From Brachionus rotundiformis (Eukaryota > Rotifera > Eurotatoria > Ploima > Brachionidae): DNA of 64,000 nt. Where the stretch lies: the NCBI GenBank assembly GCA_016802295.1, contig JAESIW010000020.1, forward strand, positions 4,626,821-4,690,820, given 5' to 3'. Positions 12,424 through 25,101 of this stretch are shown here, one piece after another (the stretch's first letter is position 1; each line of letters starts with the position of its first letter). The notes beneath the pieces were generated by a model, which did no database searches, was not told where the DNA came from, and was given only the letters and a program-made list of their open reading frames with translations. Both the position numbers and the translations under genes were made by a program.

Positions 12424-13977
12424 TATATAAAATTTTTTTATGTATTTCTAAGCAACAATATCATTTTTGGTTGTTAAAAGTAAATATATTCTATATATTC
12501 AAGATTTTTTAAAATTAAAATATTTATCAAAAAGTTATTATCTTTTTGATGATAATTGCTCAAATAATCCAAAAATTAAAAGAAATCAGAGATTTAATTA
12601 CGATTTTAATTATTTTTCGTTTCAAAATTAGTTTATTTGTTTAAGGTTTGTATTATTTACACGAAAATCAATAGCAGAAGACAAAAATAAAAATTTGATA
12701 CTAAAACTTTTGTTAAATAATCAATGCTTGATTCAATATTAAAAACATTGATAATTTTTTCATTATATTTTGCTCGCGTCGACATTGAAAATTTATCCTT
12801 TGTGATTTCAAGTGCTTTAAGAAAAAATTTCCTAATTAAATCACTTTCAAATATAATTTTCTTCGATCCAAAAGCTTGATCATATTTTAGGCGAAAATAA
12901 TTATAAGCTCATTTTTTAAATTGATGATACTTTTTATTTCAAAAAACTAGAAATATGCTCATTTTTCGCTATCATCATCAAATAGCTAATTTGAATATTT
13001 AAAATTCCAATTTTAATTATTAAAAATTTTAGTTAAAAATTAATCTATCCAAATAAAATATGTTTTTTGCATTGTTTCTCACAATCTTATTTTTGATTTT
13101 TGAACAATAATTTTTAATTTATTTTAGTGTAAATAAATTTCTATACTGATCTACTATTGATCAAATTAGTCGTCAAATGCATTCAAAATTTATGATTAGT
13201 CATTTAATTTTGTTTTTTTAATATTCGTTTATATTGTTTTATAAAAAAATTTATCTTTATATTTATTTTGAAGTTATCAGAACAAAGAGTCTTATTATAA
13301 GACGCCACTATAATTAATTTTTAATTAATTTTTTTATAATTAGATAAATTAAGCGTTTTTGTTTAATATAAAAAAGACATTGCTCAAGATAAATGAATTC
13401 AATTTTATTATCAAACTTTACAAAGCTTTTCTCCTAGATACGGCATCTTGAGAAATTATTGATTTTCTTTCTATCAAGGTAAGTAGTCAAGGACTTGATT
13501 CGAAAATTTATTAAGTAATAAACCTAGTTACAGAGACACTTCTACGCCGACGTAAATTCAATACATTTTATGATTAGAATAATTTTTAAATAATCAAAAA
13601 AAGCATAAAACTTTTATAATGAATTTTTAACGAAATAGAAGTTTAAAAAAATTGTTCAATTTTGTTCGACAAGCTTTTTTGTTAAATTAATTCCAGGAAA
13701 AAATACTATTTAAACTTGTTTTGTTTGTTTAGAATTTAAATTTTAATAATTTATTTTAAATTTTTTTATAATTTTTTGTTTGAATCATCACAACTTAATT
13801 CGTCTTGTTCGGCTAAAAAAGATTTCAAATTTTGCTTTGTTAAATATAATTTAAACCTTCATGCGCTTCAAAATAATTTCGATTTTTTTTAAGCAATTAG
13901 AATAATTAATATTTTATCTAAACTATTTTCAGTTTCATTTTGTGATTAGGTATTAGATTTTATTTGCCAAAGTCAAA
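12424..13977. other. Intergenic, upstream of the first PITP gene
   Basis: AT-rich sequence with no supported gene. It should contain the promoter of the PITP gene that begins at 13978; no core element could be identified with confidence. Confidence 0.45.
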
Positions 13978-15183
13978 ATGTTAATCAAAGAATAGTAAGT
14001 TTAATAATTTTAATGTAACCTTTAAATTTATCTTTATATTTTTCTAGTCGTATCATTCTTCCCATGACAGCAGAAGAAGTAATATACAGAAATTAACTAA
14101 ACTGATTAAAATTTTAACTGCTATTAATTTAGTACCAAGTTGCTCAACTATGGTCTGTAGCAAAATCAAGTAAAGAAAATACTGGTGGTGGAGAAGGAAT
14201 TTTGGTTTTGAACAACGAACCTTTTGAAAATAAACGGGATCTTTTCCAAAATTATACTTCTGGTCAATATACGCATAAAATTTATAAATTGGAGAGTCGA
14301 GTTCCTTGGTGGGTTAGAAGAATGGCACCTAAAGGAAGCCTTGAACTTCACGAAGAAGCATGGAATGCTTATCCTTACTGCAAAACAGTTGTAAATGTAA
14401 GAGATAAATTAAAAATAAAAATTCATTTTGTTCAGATTTTTTTAAGAACCCAGACTATATGAAAGAAAATTTCCTAATTAAAATAGAATCACTTCATATA
14501 GATGACAATGGTCAGCTCGATAATGTATTTTTTATCCTAGTTAATGTAATTTTTAACAATTTATATTTTTCTTTAAGCCTTTTGATTTACCAAAAGATTT
14601 ACTTAAAAAAAGAGAAGTAGTTTATATTGATATAGTTAATGATAAAATTTCGTCGGGAGTAAGTGAATTCAAAATTAGTGTTTTAAAAATGTAATATTTA
14701 CAATTAAAGGATTATGATGAGAAAGAAGATCCGACGAAATTTTTATCAAAAAAAACAGGCCGAGGACAGCTGAAATCAGACTGGAAAACAAATACAAAAC
14801 CAATCATGTGTGCCTATAAATTAGTAACTGTTGAATTTAAATGGTTTGGTTTACAAGGAAAAGTGGAAAAGTTTATTCAAAATGTATTTTTTTATAATTT
14901 GAAATTCAATATTTTACTTTTTTTTTACAAGACTGAAAAACGACTCTTTACCAAGTTTCACAGACAATTATTTTGTTGGATAGATGAATGGTACGGTTTG
15001 ACAATGGCTGACATTCGAAAGATTGAAAATGAAGTTCAAAAAGAACTTCAAAATGTATGTATAATTTTAATTCTATATCTTTTTAGTTAAATTAAGTTTA
15101 AATAAATTTAAATACTATTTTTTTTTTAGAATATCAATAAAGGAAATATAGTTGGATTGAAATGCGGCGATGATGATGAATAA
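13978..15183 (+). CDS. PITP: Class I phosphatidylinositol transfer protein, copy 1
   Basis: Soluble lipid carrier that exchanges phosphatidylinositol and phosphatidylcholine between membranes. Eight exons: 13978-13994, 14048-14078, 14133-14396, 14447-14524, 14578-14658, 14710-14883, 14932-15054, 15130-15183, giving 273 residues, the normal size for PITP alpha/beta. Family landmarks occur in order: a short LIKEY start, ILPMTAEEYQVAQLWSVA, GGGEGI, GQYTHKIYKLESRVPWWVR, EEAWNAYPYCKT, YMKENFLIKIE, EDPTKF..KTGRG, IMCAYKLVTVEFKWFGLQ and FHRQLFCWIDEW. No break or stop was seen. It is transcribed toward an MKK3/6-like kinase about 630 bp away. The same two-gene arrangement recurs at 18.2-21.6 kb. Confidence 0.93.
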
Positions 15184-15814
15184 ACTTTTTTTTTAAATTG
15201 GAAGAAATTTTTTAATTCATTCTAAAATTCCAGAAATTTACACGATAAAATTTAAATTTTCATTAAATTATTTTTTGATTAATTTTGCAGTTAAGCGCCA
15301 CAAATATTTAAACAAGTTTTTTTAAATACATTTTAAAATTTAATCTTTAAATTTTTATTTAATTAAAAAGCACTACCATTAGAACAAGATAAAAAAAACA
15401 AATTGTACAATAAACAAGTTAAAATTTGTCTCTGTTGCTATTAGTTTTAGCAAATACCTTACATTTTTGGAAGAAAGATAATCCAATTAAAAATAAATCC
15501 ATTTTTTAATTTAATTTTCTCTAATTACTTAAAAAAAAATTAAAGAAAATTATAACCAAATAGGTTAGTAGTTTTAACAAAACTCTAAAAAAAAAATAAA
15601 ATAAATTTTACAATATAATATTTTTGAAAATATTTAATAGATATGTCAATGTTCTTTCTTATAATTAGATAAGTACTTGTGAATTTAAGTTCAAGTAAAA
15701 ATTTTAAAATATTTTTCTAAATAGGTTCATGACATTTCTCTCTGAGTCTAACAATAATTCATATGAATATTAATTATTAATATATATATTAATTAAATAT
15801 AATCAAATTTTTTA
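15184..15814. other. Convergent intergenic spacer between PITP copy 1 and kinase A
   Basis: AT-rich, with no gene seen. It should hold the two 3' untranslated regions and polyadenylation sites of genes meeting tail to tail. Confidence 0.6.
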
Positions 15815-17211
15815 TTATTCTGAAGGATCTCTATAAATCTCATCCATGATTATTTTTATAAATTCTAAATCAATAGACTCATCCTTGAATTTTTTAATAA
15901 AATCATTCTCCGATAATAACTCACATGTTGATCGGTCTTCTGGCATCTTTATTAAGCTAAAAAAAATTCAAATGTTTTTTAAGTTTTTCTTTCAATTTAC
16001 CATTTATCTACAAAGCTACATAACTCAACACTAAATTTATTTCTATCGAGTTTCGGAGGCGAATCATAAAGAATTCTTTGCATCAATTGAAGATCAGTCA
16101 AGCCTTCAAATGGATGTATTCCAGTAGCCATTTCAATCTGTGATCAGTTTTTTATAAGAAAAAATTGATCGAATAGAAGAGATTTACCAAGCTAATACCA
16201 AAGCTCCATACGTCTGATTTACTATTATAACCTTCTTGATCATTTGGCTGCATTTTTTCAGGCTTTTAAAAAAACAATCTTTTTAAAATTACCTTTTACT
16301 AAGTGTTTATTTTTATATTACAGACATATATTTTCGACAACCTTGAACACTTTTGCATACAGAATCGACCACGAAACCACTAATGCTAAAATCACAAACC
16401 TTAATTTCACCTTTACAATTTAAAAGTATATTTGAGGGCTTAATATCTCTATGCATAACGCGAGATTGTTTCATAAAAACTAATGCACCCATCACTGAAC
16501 AAGACAATTTTGACAAAAATAACTCAGTCATTTGCATTTTGTTTTTAAATACCTTTTGATAGAAACGATCCATCGAAACATCCATTATCTCTGTTAATAT
16601 CCAAATATAGCCCTTTAAGTTACAAAAAAATTGAACATGGTTGAATATTTTATTCAGTATAATTAAGTTCAATTGATTACTTCAGCATTTAAAGCACCGT
16701 AAAATTTAATTAAATTTGGACATTGATTTGCAAGTTTCAGCGAAACCTTCAAATCCATCAAATAGAGACTATCTCTATTGTCTCTGGTAAGATCATAATT
16801 TATCGCCTTTTAATTATAATTTATTTTATCTATTTTTCAAATGAAATTTTAAAAATCTAATTTTACCTTAGCTGCAAAAAACATATTTGATTCTCTATGA
16901 AACATTTTAGTTACTGTGCCAAACTGACCACTACCAAGAAGATTTTGCTTATCTAAGTCTTCGAATTTGATTAAGTATTTCTTAGGCTCACCATTCTCAT
17001 TTAAAACAATACTACATTCTCTTCTCAAATTAAATTGCCTATTTTAATTTAAATTCAATTATTCCTTAATTTTTTTTAAAGTTTGCTTACGGTTCGGGTG
17101 GGGAAGTTGTCGGAATTTTTATTTTTAAATTTTCATCTAATTAAAAATTTATATTAAATTGGATCTAATAATGTTCTAATTGTTTTAATTACTTATTCGT
17201 TTATTAACCAT
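15815..17211 (-). CDS. MKK3/6-like MAP kinase kinase A, with altered DFG motif
   Basis: Related to dual-specificity kinases that activate p38 MAP kinases. Exons: 17211-17193, 17136-17091, 17038-16867, 16806-16681, 16612-16322, 16262-16188, 16137-16001, 15956-15815; about 335 residues. Visible motifs are the glycine loop GSGQFGTV, the ATP-anchoring lysine in FFAAK, LTEIMDVSMDRFY (compare MKK6 MDTSLDKFY), the catalytic loop HRDIKPSNILL, and activation segment SVCKS before GCRKYM. The magnesium-binding DFG is DFS (CDFSISG), and the second activation-loop position is Ser rather than Thr. The frame is open and splice phases are kept, so the gene is maintained although its catalysis may be weakened. 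It may be a scaffold or pseudokinase. The exon pattern matches kinases B and C almost exactly. Confidence 0.88.
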
Positions 17212-18212
17212 TCCGCTTTATTAGGATTTCGTTAAACCAAATAAATTTTATTTGGTAAGTTGATTTACAAAAAATTTAAGTCAACTATTTAAATAATTAA
17301 TTTGAAAAAATGAAAAAATCCCGTCAAAAATTTTATATAATAAAGCCATCTTTTGCCGTGCATAAAATTATTTTTTGTTTAAACATCTACTATTAAAGAC
17401 ATACAGTTTATTTTTTATTTCCAAGGTAATTTAGTTTTTTTCCTAATATAATATTTTTAAATTCAATTTTTCTAAATATAATCAAAAAATTTAAAAAAAT
17501 ATTTATATTAGAATATAAAAAATATTAACTTTTTTGTGAAAATGTACAAAATAGGCTATTTAATGCAAAAAAAAAAATTAAAATATATTTTTGAATTATT
17601 AGAATTGTTAAATTAAAGAATTTTAGTTATTTTTTTTTTCGTTTTTGCATAAAAAAATAATAGCGATTTTGATCTTATTTCAGTTACCATAAACAATAAC
17701 AATTTCTAATTTTTTATTTTGAGATTATTCAAAAATTAAGATTAATTTATGTAAGTTTTGACTTGAAAGAAATAACATAAATTAGAAAAAAATAACAATT
17801 TGAATATGAGCTTAAAAGTAGTTTTTGAGCAAATGATATCTTAATAAATTTTTGTCTGTCTTATTAATGTCAAGCTATTGTTTAAAAGTGAAAATTTTGA
17901 ATTATTAAATAAAAAATTAAAATCAATAACCAAACAATGACTAGTTAATAAGTTAAAAATGATTGATAGATAAACACAAATATACTTCTAAAAAATTTTC
18001 AAAATTACAAAATACATGTCTTGATTAAAGAGAATATCAAATGAGATGCAAATCTTTGCGAATTTTCTTACTAATTAAAAATTACTACAGATAAAAAAAT
18101 GAGAATTAATTTTATCGGTATTATTATACATATAAGATTATTTTAGAAATTTTTTAATTTTGATAACTTTATCAATATTTATCTATAGATTAGTTATCTT
18201 TTAAATAGTAAA
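17212..18212. other. Intergenic between kinase A and PITP copy 2
   Basis: About 1 kb of AT-rich DNA between divergent starts, presumably containing both promoters. No further gene or repeat was recognised. Confidence 0.55.
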
Positions 18213-19443
18213 ATGTTGACCAAAGAATAGTAAAGTTATATTTAATTAATTATCATCTTTACCCATTATCTCATTTATTTTTACAGCATTTTTTTAATTT
18301 GAGATAATGAGTAAATCTTATTCATATTTTAAATACTTTTATTTATTCAAGTCGTGTTATACTTCCCATGACCATAGAAGAAGTAATTTGTTCTACAAAT
18401 TTGAAGCCTTTTTTCATAATATTTTAAGTACCAAGTTGCTCAACTATGGTCGGTAGCAAAATCAAGTAAAGAAAATACTGGTGGCGGTGAAGGCATTTTA
18501 GTTTTGAAGAATGAACCATTTAATAACAAAACAGATCTTTTTGAAAATTTCATGTCCGGACAATATACCAAAAAAATTTACAAATTGGAAAGTAAGGTTC
18601 CTTGGTGGGTCCGAAAACTTGCTCCAAAAGGAAGTTTAGAACTGCAAGAAGAGGCATGGAATGCATATCCATACTGTAAAACAGTTATTGATGTAATATT
18701 TTAAAGATTTTATTTTATTTTATGAATGTTTCTTTTTGAAGAATCCTGACTATATGAAAGAAAATTTTTTTATTCGAATTGAGTCTCTTCATATTCAAGA
18801 TGACGGGTCATTAGACAATGTATATTTAAAAAAAAAGATTGTCTTTTTATTAATTATTTATCTAGCCTTTTAATCTGACAAAAGATCAACTAAAAAAACG
18901 AGAAGTGGTTTACATAGACATAGCAAATGACCCAGTGGCTGCAGGGGTTAGTTTATTTTTCTTGATAAAATTTATTTGTCATTACTTTCAAGGATTATGC
19001 TGAGAGTGAAGATCCAACTAAATTTCTATCAGTCAAAACTGGTCGTGGTCAACTTAAACCAAACTGGAAACAGACTACAAAACCAATCATGTGTGCATAC
19101 AAACTTGTTACAGTTGAATTTAAATGGTTCGGTCTTCAGGGAAGAATCGAAAATTTTATTCAATCTGTAATTTTTAAAAATCAAATTTTAATTTAAAAAC
19201 TTAGAATTAGAATTTTATTTAGAGTGAAAGAAGACTATTTACAAAGTTTCATCGGCAACTTTTTTGCTGGATTGATGATTGGTTTGGGCTTACAATGGAT
19301 GATATTAGAAAAATAGAAGAACAAGTCAAAGAAGAATTGGCCAAGGTATTTATTTTTAAAGAAATTTTTGTCTAATTGCTTTAAAAAATTATTATCAGGG
19401 AATAAAAGAAGGCAATGTGAAGGGTTATGTTAGCAATGAGTAG
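18213..19443 (+). CDS. PITP: Class I phosphatidylinositol transfer protein, copy 2
   Basis: Paralog of the gene at 13978. Exons: 18213-18229, 18352-18382, 18429-18692, 18742-18819, 18866-18946, 18993-19166, 19223-19345, 19399-19443; 270 residues. Internal exon lengths are identical to copy 1 (31, 264, 78, 81, 174, 123), so the duplication kept every intron position. Conserved stretches include YQVAQLWSVAKSSKENTGGG, GQYTKKIYKLESKVPWWVRK, YPYCKTVID, YMKENFFIRIE, KTGRGQL, IMCAYKLVTVEFKWFGLQ and FHRQLFCWIDDW. Many synonymous and conservative changes separate it from copy 1, so this duplication is not recent. The C-terminus diverges and is three residues shorter. It faces kinase B tail to tail. 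Confidence 0.93.
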
Positions 19444-20159
19444 ATCTTTAATTAATTTAAATTCTAGTTAAAATATTCCAATGTTTTTAACCTTGATTAA
19501 TGTGAATTACTTTTTATTTTAGTTAATCAACAGAAAAAATAAATTTATCTAAAATTTTAGATTATTTAATTTTTAAATAACAAACTATTTTATTGGTAAA
19601 AAAATCAACTTAATAAGTACATTTTATACTAAGAAAACAACAATAAACTATTGTAATCTTTATTATTTCAGTTAAAATAGTCAAGTAATTTTCATCTTAA
19701 TTTAATTTAAAAAAATTAAGAAATTAACGCTATCAAATTTTAAAAATGGTTTAAAAATGAGTGAAATAAAATTTAAATTTTATTTTTGTTCTTTTCTAAC
19801 TAATGATGATTAACAAAAATTATTAACATAATTTAAATTTTTAAATCACTTGTTCGTAGGCCTAAAATAAGTTTTATAAATTTTTTTACACATATCAGTT
19901 AATTTAAAGATTGAGATGTTCATTAATGCATTTTTGTTCCAATTAAAACCTATAATACAATATTTTAAAACTACTATTTATATTCAAATAAATTTAGAAT
20001 TGATTAGATTTTAATTTTGAACAATAAAAAATCTTAAAATTAGGAAAAAATAAGTGATTTTTTAAAATTTATTTTTCAATATTAATAAATTAATATTATT
20101 AAAAAAATTAATTGATACGAAATAATATATGAAATTAAATTCTATTGAAAGTTCAATTA
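19444..20159. other. Convergent intergenic spacer between PITP copy 2 and kinase B
   Basis: About 715 bp of AT-rich DNA with no supported gene, similar in length and position to the spacer at 15184-15814 in the first unit. Confidence 0.6.
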
Positions 20160-21567
20160 TCAATCATCGATGTCATCATCAATTTCATCGATGATTTTTT
20201 TTATGAATTCAAGATTGACGGGAGTTTCATGATAATTTTTTATAAAATCGTGCTCTAATAACTCAATACAAGAAATTCTGTTATCAGGCCACTTTATCAA
20301 ACTTATAATATTAATAATTTTAAGTATAAAAAATTTGATAACAATAAAAATTACCATCTTTTGACTAAATCGCATAATTCAACGCTAAATTTTGTCTCAT
20401 CTAGCCTGGGTGGATCTTTTAAGACTATGACCCTAATCAAAGCTAATAATTCAGAAGAACCATTTAAAGGATGAGAGCCTGTAGCAATCTCTATCTAAAA
20501 TAAAGTATATTTTATTTTAAAATATCTGGAATTTGAAATATTTTAATTACTAAACTGATGCCTAAACTCCATATATCAGATTTAATTGAATATTGGCCGC
20601 TAGTCATTGAAGGATCAATTTTTTCTGGCTTATAAAATTACAAATTTATTTTTATCGAAAAATATATTTACATTAAAATATTTACTGCCATATAACTCTG
20701 ACATCCTTTTCCAAAACTTGCAATAACAGAATTTTGTGGAAAACCGCATATCCCTAAATCACATACTTTAATCTCACCGGTATAATTTAAGAGTATATTC
20801 GGGGGCTTTATATCTCTGTGTAATATTTTTATTTGTTTCATAAAAAATAAAGCTTCTGAAACAGCGTGAGCTATTTTGGATATCAATTGCTCTGGCATTC
20901 CAATTTCTAAAGCAAATGCTGTAGAATAGAAGCGATCTAGAGATGTATCCATTTTTTCAGTCAAAATCCAAATAGCCGACTTAATTAATGAGTTGGCGGA
21001 TATTATAAAAATAAATTTAAAAAAAATTACTTCAGCATGAAGAGCTCCATAGAACTTAATTAAATTTGGACACTGATTGTCAATTTTTTGTAATGCTTTA
21101 AGATCCATGCCTTCATTTTGTTTATCGTTTGCTTCCATTCGGTTCTCTTCAATCATCTATAAATAATTATATTATTTTTTTTGTTTAAAAGTAAAAAATT
21201 GTTTAGTACTTTAACTGCAAAAACTTGATTTGTTGGTGTATGAACCATTTTTATCACAGTTCCGAATTGGCCCCTACCGAGAAAATCTTTTTTTTCCAAC
21301 TCATCAAAATTCACTGTAATTTCTTTTGAAGCAGAATTGTTATCATCAATTTTTATTTTACATTCTCTGGACAGATTAAAATTTCTTTTAAAAAAGAAGT
21401 TGAGCCTAAATATAAATAGAAAATTTTGATCGATTTTTACTTTTTTCCAGTTTTAGTTATATTCAGAGACTTCAATTTAAAATTTTTATCTTTATTTTTA
21501 ATAAATAAAAATTAAAATGTTGATTAATATAAGCATTTTAGCATTTACTTTTATTCGAATTGTTCAT
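20160..21567 (-). CDS. MKK3/6-like MAP kinase kinase B, with DLG in place of DFG
   Basis: Exons: 21567-21549, 21490-21442, 21405-21210, 21156-21031, 20979-20686, 20628-20551, 20494-20355, 20301-20160; about 347 residues. Motifs: glycine loop GRGQFGTV, lysine in VFAVK, LTEKMDTSLDRFY, catalytic loop HRDIKPPNILL (usual Ser replaced by Pro), CDLGICG where MKKs have CDFGISG, and activation segment NSVIASFGKGC with both usual phosphosite positions occupied by Ser. DLG is tolerated in some active kinases, so activity is possible. The third exon starts about 21 bp earlier than in kinases A and C, adding a hydrophobic LNFFFKR insert before the kinase domain. The C-terminus is acidic (EIDDDIDD). The 19-nt first exon and other lengths match its paralogs. 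Confidence 0.87.
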
Positions 21568-21976
21568 TTTTAAAATATTTCTTTTCAATATTCCATCCAC
21601 AATTTTAACAATATAAATAAGATAAGCTCACTTTTGCTTACTCACTTTTAATACATAATTTTTTTCAAATTATGGAAGTTTATTAATCAATTTTAATTTT
21701 TAATTTCATAGAAATATTTAAATATAAAAAAAAAGAAAATTTCAAATGCAGCTTTGAAATTAGACAAATTTTAAGGATGAGTTATTTTTGAGAAAAAAAG
21801 TATAATATTTGTTTGATTTAAACATAAGAAATTACCTGTAAGATGAGCAAAATTATTAAATTAACACCTGTTATTTCGAATGAATTTCATTCTTGGATTT
21901 TATTTAAATTAAAATGTATTTTTAATTATTTTTATTAAAAAATCATAAAATAGATCGTCAAAATTAACTCGGCATC
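21568..21976. other. Intergenic between kinase B start and SAXO stop
   Basis: About 410 bp, AT-rich. It presumably holds the kinase B promoter and the SAXO 3' end. Nothing else seen. Confidence 0.55.
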
Positions 21977-23664
21977 TCAATTAGAGTTAACCAATTTGCT
22001 AGCTACCAAATCATAAGCTTTTGCCATACAAATATCAACTCCTCTATCTTTATAGTCTATTTTGTAAGTGCTTGACGGATTCTTTTGTTCGAAATCAATG
22101 CTTGAACTAAGATCATTTGATGCCCGAGATTCCTTTCTACTTTCGGAATTGCCTACAATTGTTTTCTTTACTTTCAAAGAGGGAACAAACTGATTGTCAA
22201 GCGTACTAATAAACCTCTAAAATTAAATTTGAAAACAAAATTCTAGTTTTTAATGAGAAAAAGTACTATATTTCTATTATGCGTAAGATTTGAATCGGAA
22301 AATGATGGATGATAAGTGTTAGACGAAGAAATTCTATTCTCTTCGAATGATCGGTCTGTCTTATCACTAAATGAGATGGTGTAATTTGAACCTAACATAT
22401 TATCTGTTTCTTCTGGTTTAAGACCTGTTCTTAGTCCTGACCTGAACGCATCTATTGAATATGGCTCTTTATTTTTTTTGGTAACTGTTTTGAATTTTTC
22501 AGGATCATAGCTAAAATCAATCATATTCTGGGTTTTAATGTCCATTGGAATACGTGTAATAAGTGATTTATTCCGCGATTCTACAATTTCTTTGGACATG
22601 GTTGGTCCTCGCTGCTTCATAAATTCTTTAAAGTTGATTTTATGAAAATCTTTGGTATAAACTGTGTCCAAATTCATTCTTCCTTGACTTATTTTAAAGG
22701 TATTTTCAAAAATATTCATCGATGAGGTTTCAGCTTTATGTTTTCCATAGTTTTTGTAAAATAGAGCTTCATTGGTTGTCAATAAGTCTCGTTTATGGTT
22801 CGGATACAGAAGTCTACCTAAATGATAACAAAATTGTTCATTATTTTTATCAATAATGATAAGAATTTTTATTTTACTCGTGAACTCAGGATATTCAGGT
22901 ACTAGCTTAGCGGCATTCGAACCCCATGACTTAAAATGGTCTTTATTTGTTGTATGTGAGGTTAGTTTAACATTTTTATCAGGTAGCTCAATACTAAATC
23001 AGAAAAAATAAATATGTAAAGATCAAATAATTATCAGTCTAAAATCTAACTTTGATTCTTTTGGTCCATGTTTTAACGGAGATGTTATCTAATTTTAATT
23101 AAAATTTAGCTTTATTTGAAAAATTAATAGTTTAGAATTTTAAATAATTCACATATTTATAGATACAAGTGAATTTTAAATTTACCAGCTTCAATAGAGT
23201 TATTTTTTTTATTAAATAAGGTTTCGTAAATGAAATATTTTATTTTCTAGAAAATTAAAACCTTCAAATTGAGAAATCCTACACAAGTATCTTATTGTAG
23301 TATAGAAGTGCAAATTTTACATGCAATGTAGCTTTATCAGAACCGGTCTTGGGAGTTGAATTCTTATCTTGTTGTTTAAAATCAAATTTTTTAAAAGTTT
23401 CTGAGTAAAGCGATGTTGCTTCAAAAGGATGCGGATTTATTAGACTTGATTCAAAAGCATCTGATATTTTGGTGACAAATTTTTTGCATTCTTTTGAATG
23501 TTTTTTTTTGCTTCTTTCAAAACATCTTAAAGTAAAATTTAAAACTTTTGAAATTAAAATTTTAATATCAATTACCCGCAATCACAAAGCTCACATAAAC
23601 ATTTAAATTGAGGAAAATCTGAAAGCTTGATGTTATTCCAATCCGGATTGTGAATTTTAGGCAT
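21977..23664 (-). CDS. SAXO: SAXO/FAM154-type stabiliser of axonemal microtubules
   Basis: SAXO proteins bind and stabilise microtubules in cilia, flagella and centrioles. Exons: 23664-23576, 23525-23321, 23088-23051, 22993-22878, 22817-22267, 22216-21977; about 412 residues. The diagnostic N-terminal cysteine motif reads CLCELCDCG, at about residues 23-31, crossing the first splice. Repeats of the Mn type follow, for example TTNKDHFKSWG, DLLTTNEALFYKNYG and LTT/TKDF-like phrases spaced every 30-60 residues. The C-terminal exon is Ser-rich and ends KAYDLVASKLVNSN. Compared with vertebrate SAXO the repeats are degenerate and the N-terminus carries a short extra leader. Identification rests mainly on the cysteine motif plus the repeats; the exact number of Mn units was not determined. 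Confidence 0.8.
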
Positions 23665-25101
23665 GCCAGAATTTAAATTTTCTTAAATTTATCAAAATTA
23701 GTTTAAATAGTTAAAAGATTTTATTACAAGGACAATTGCTTTCTAAGAAATAAAATTTAAAATCGATTTAGGTTTCTATGAGAGAAATCTTAGTTAGCTA
23801 CCAAACAGTAAAACAGAAGTAGTAATAAAATGTTCATAGCCGAAAGAAAAATTAAAATCAAATTTTTTCCATCTTTTGTTTTTATTTTTTTTTGTAAATT
23901 TTAACAATTTTCAACATAACTTTTCTTTATTAAAAAAGTTTATTACTTTCACTTAGCCATTTTTTTTATGTTTCCAAAAATGCTTGCCGAAACTATAGAA
24001 ATTTTTGCAAAGTATTAATTTTAAATCAAAATGTTATTAATAGGTAAACAGCCTATTAAGTTAATTTTTAAAGAAATTTAAAAGCATTCTAACAGCAAGT
24101 TGTTATTTGCTGGCTACATTCTTCAATAGCTAATTAGCGAATAAATTCCTTGAGCAAATTCGAGAGCTATATAACAAATTCCAAATAAGAAAATATAAAA
24201 ACTATTTAAATCTTGAATTCTATAAAGGATTTATTTATTTTAATTAAAATGAAATTATGTTTCTTTTGATTTGAAAAGATTTTATTTAGTTGATGAAAAT
24301 TTGAAAAGCCCTGTTTTTAAATTACTGTGAAAATATTCTCTTCTCCATCGAGAATTTCAATTTTAACTATGAAAATTATGAAGTTTCCTGTTTAGCTTTA
24401 CCAATTTATAATTGAATTCATATTTATATTTTTAAAGTCTTTTAATCATTTCTTGCTATTTTTTGAAAAAAATAATTTAATTGATCACTTAAAAATAGCT
24501 TTAAAAAGTTTTATATCGAAAATAATTTTAAATTTTCGATTCTTAATCTTGTACTAATTATTTTGCTGATAGAAATTTATGCTATTACATTTTAGGTAAA
24601 TTGTGTAAATTAGAGAAATAAATTTTCGACTTGCTTTATTCTCATTTAAGTTTGTTTTGTTTTATGGGAATCCTTAGAAAAAAAAAATTTTTGAAATAAG
24701 GTCAACTAATGCTAATATTTTCACTTTAAATTAAATTATTTCTAATCAAAAATTAAAAGAAAACAATTAATTTTGTCAATAAATTTTCTACTTTATATAA
24801 CTTTATATGATTTAAAATATATTAATTAATAGGATAATTATATAAAAGAACTATTAGAACTAAATAGTCTTGAAAAAATTTTAAATCTCTAATCAATTAA
24901 TAACAATATTGCTATTCTAAAAATACCCGATTTCAGTTTTTAAAATAAAAAAAAAATATTTGCTGAGATTTTATTAATTTATTTAACAAAATTTGTTTTT
25001 TCATAAGCATTTTTTTTGTCAAATTTCTTTTTCCAATATTTTTTTTGTGATCTTAAATAAAAAATTTGATTTTAAAGTTTGAATTTTTCAATTAGTTCTA
25101 T
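23665..25101. other. Intergenic between SAXO and NOP53
   Basis: About 1.4 kb of AT-rich DNA; no coding frame, repeat or RNA gene could be supported. Confidence 0.55.
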
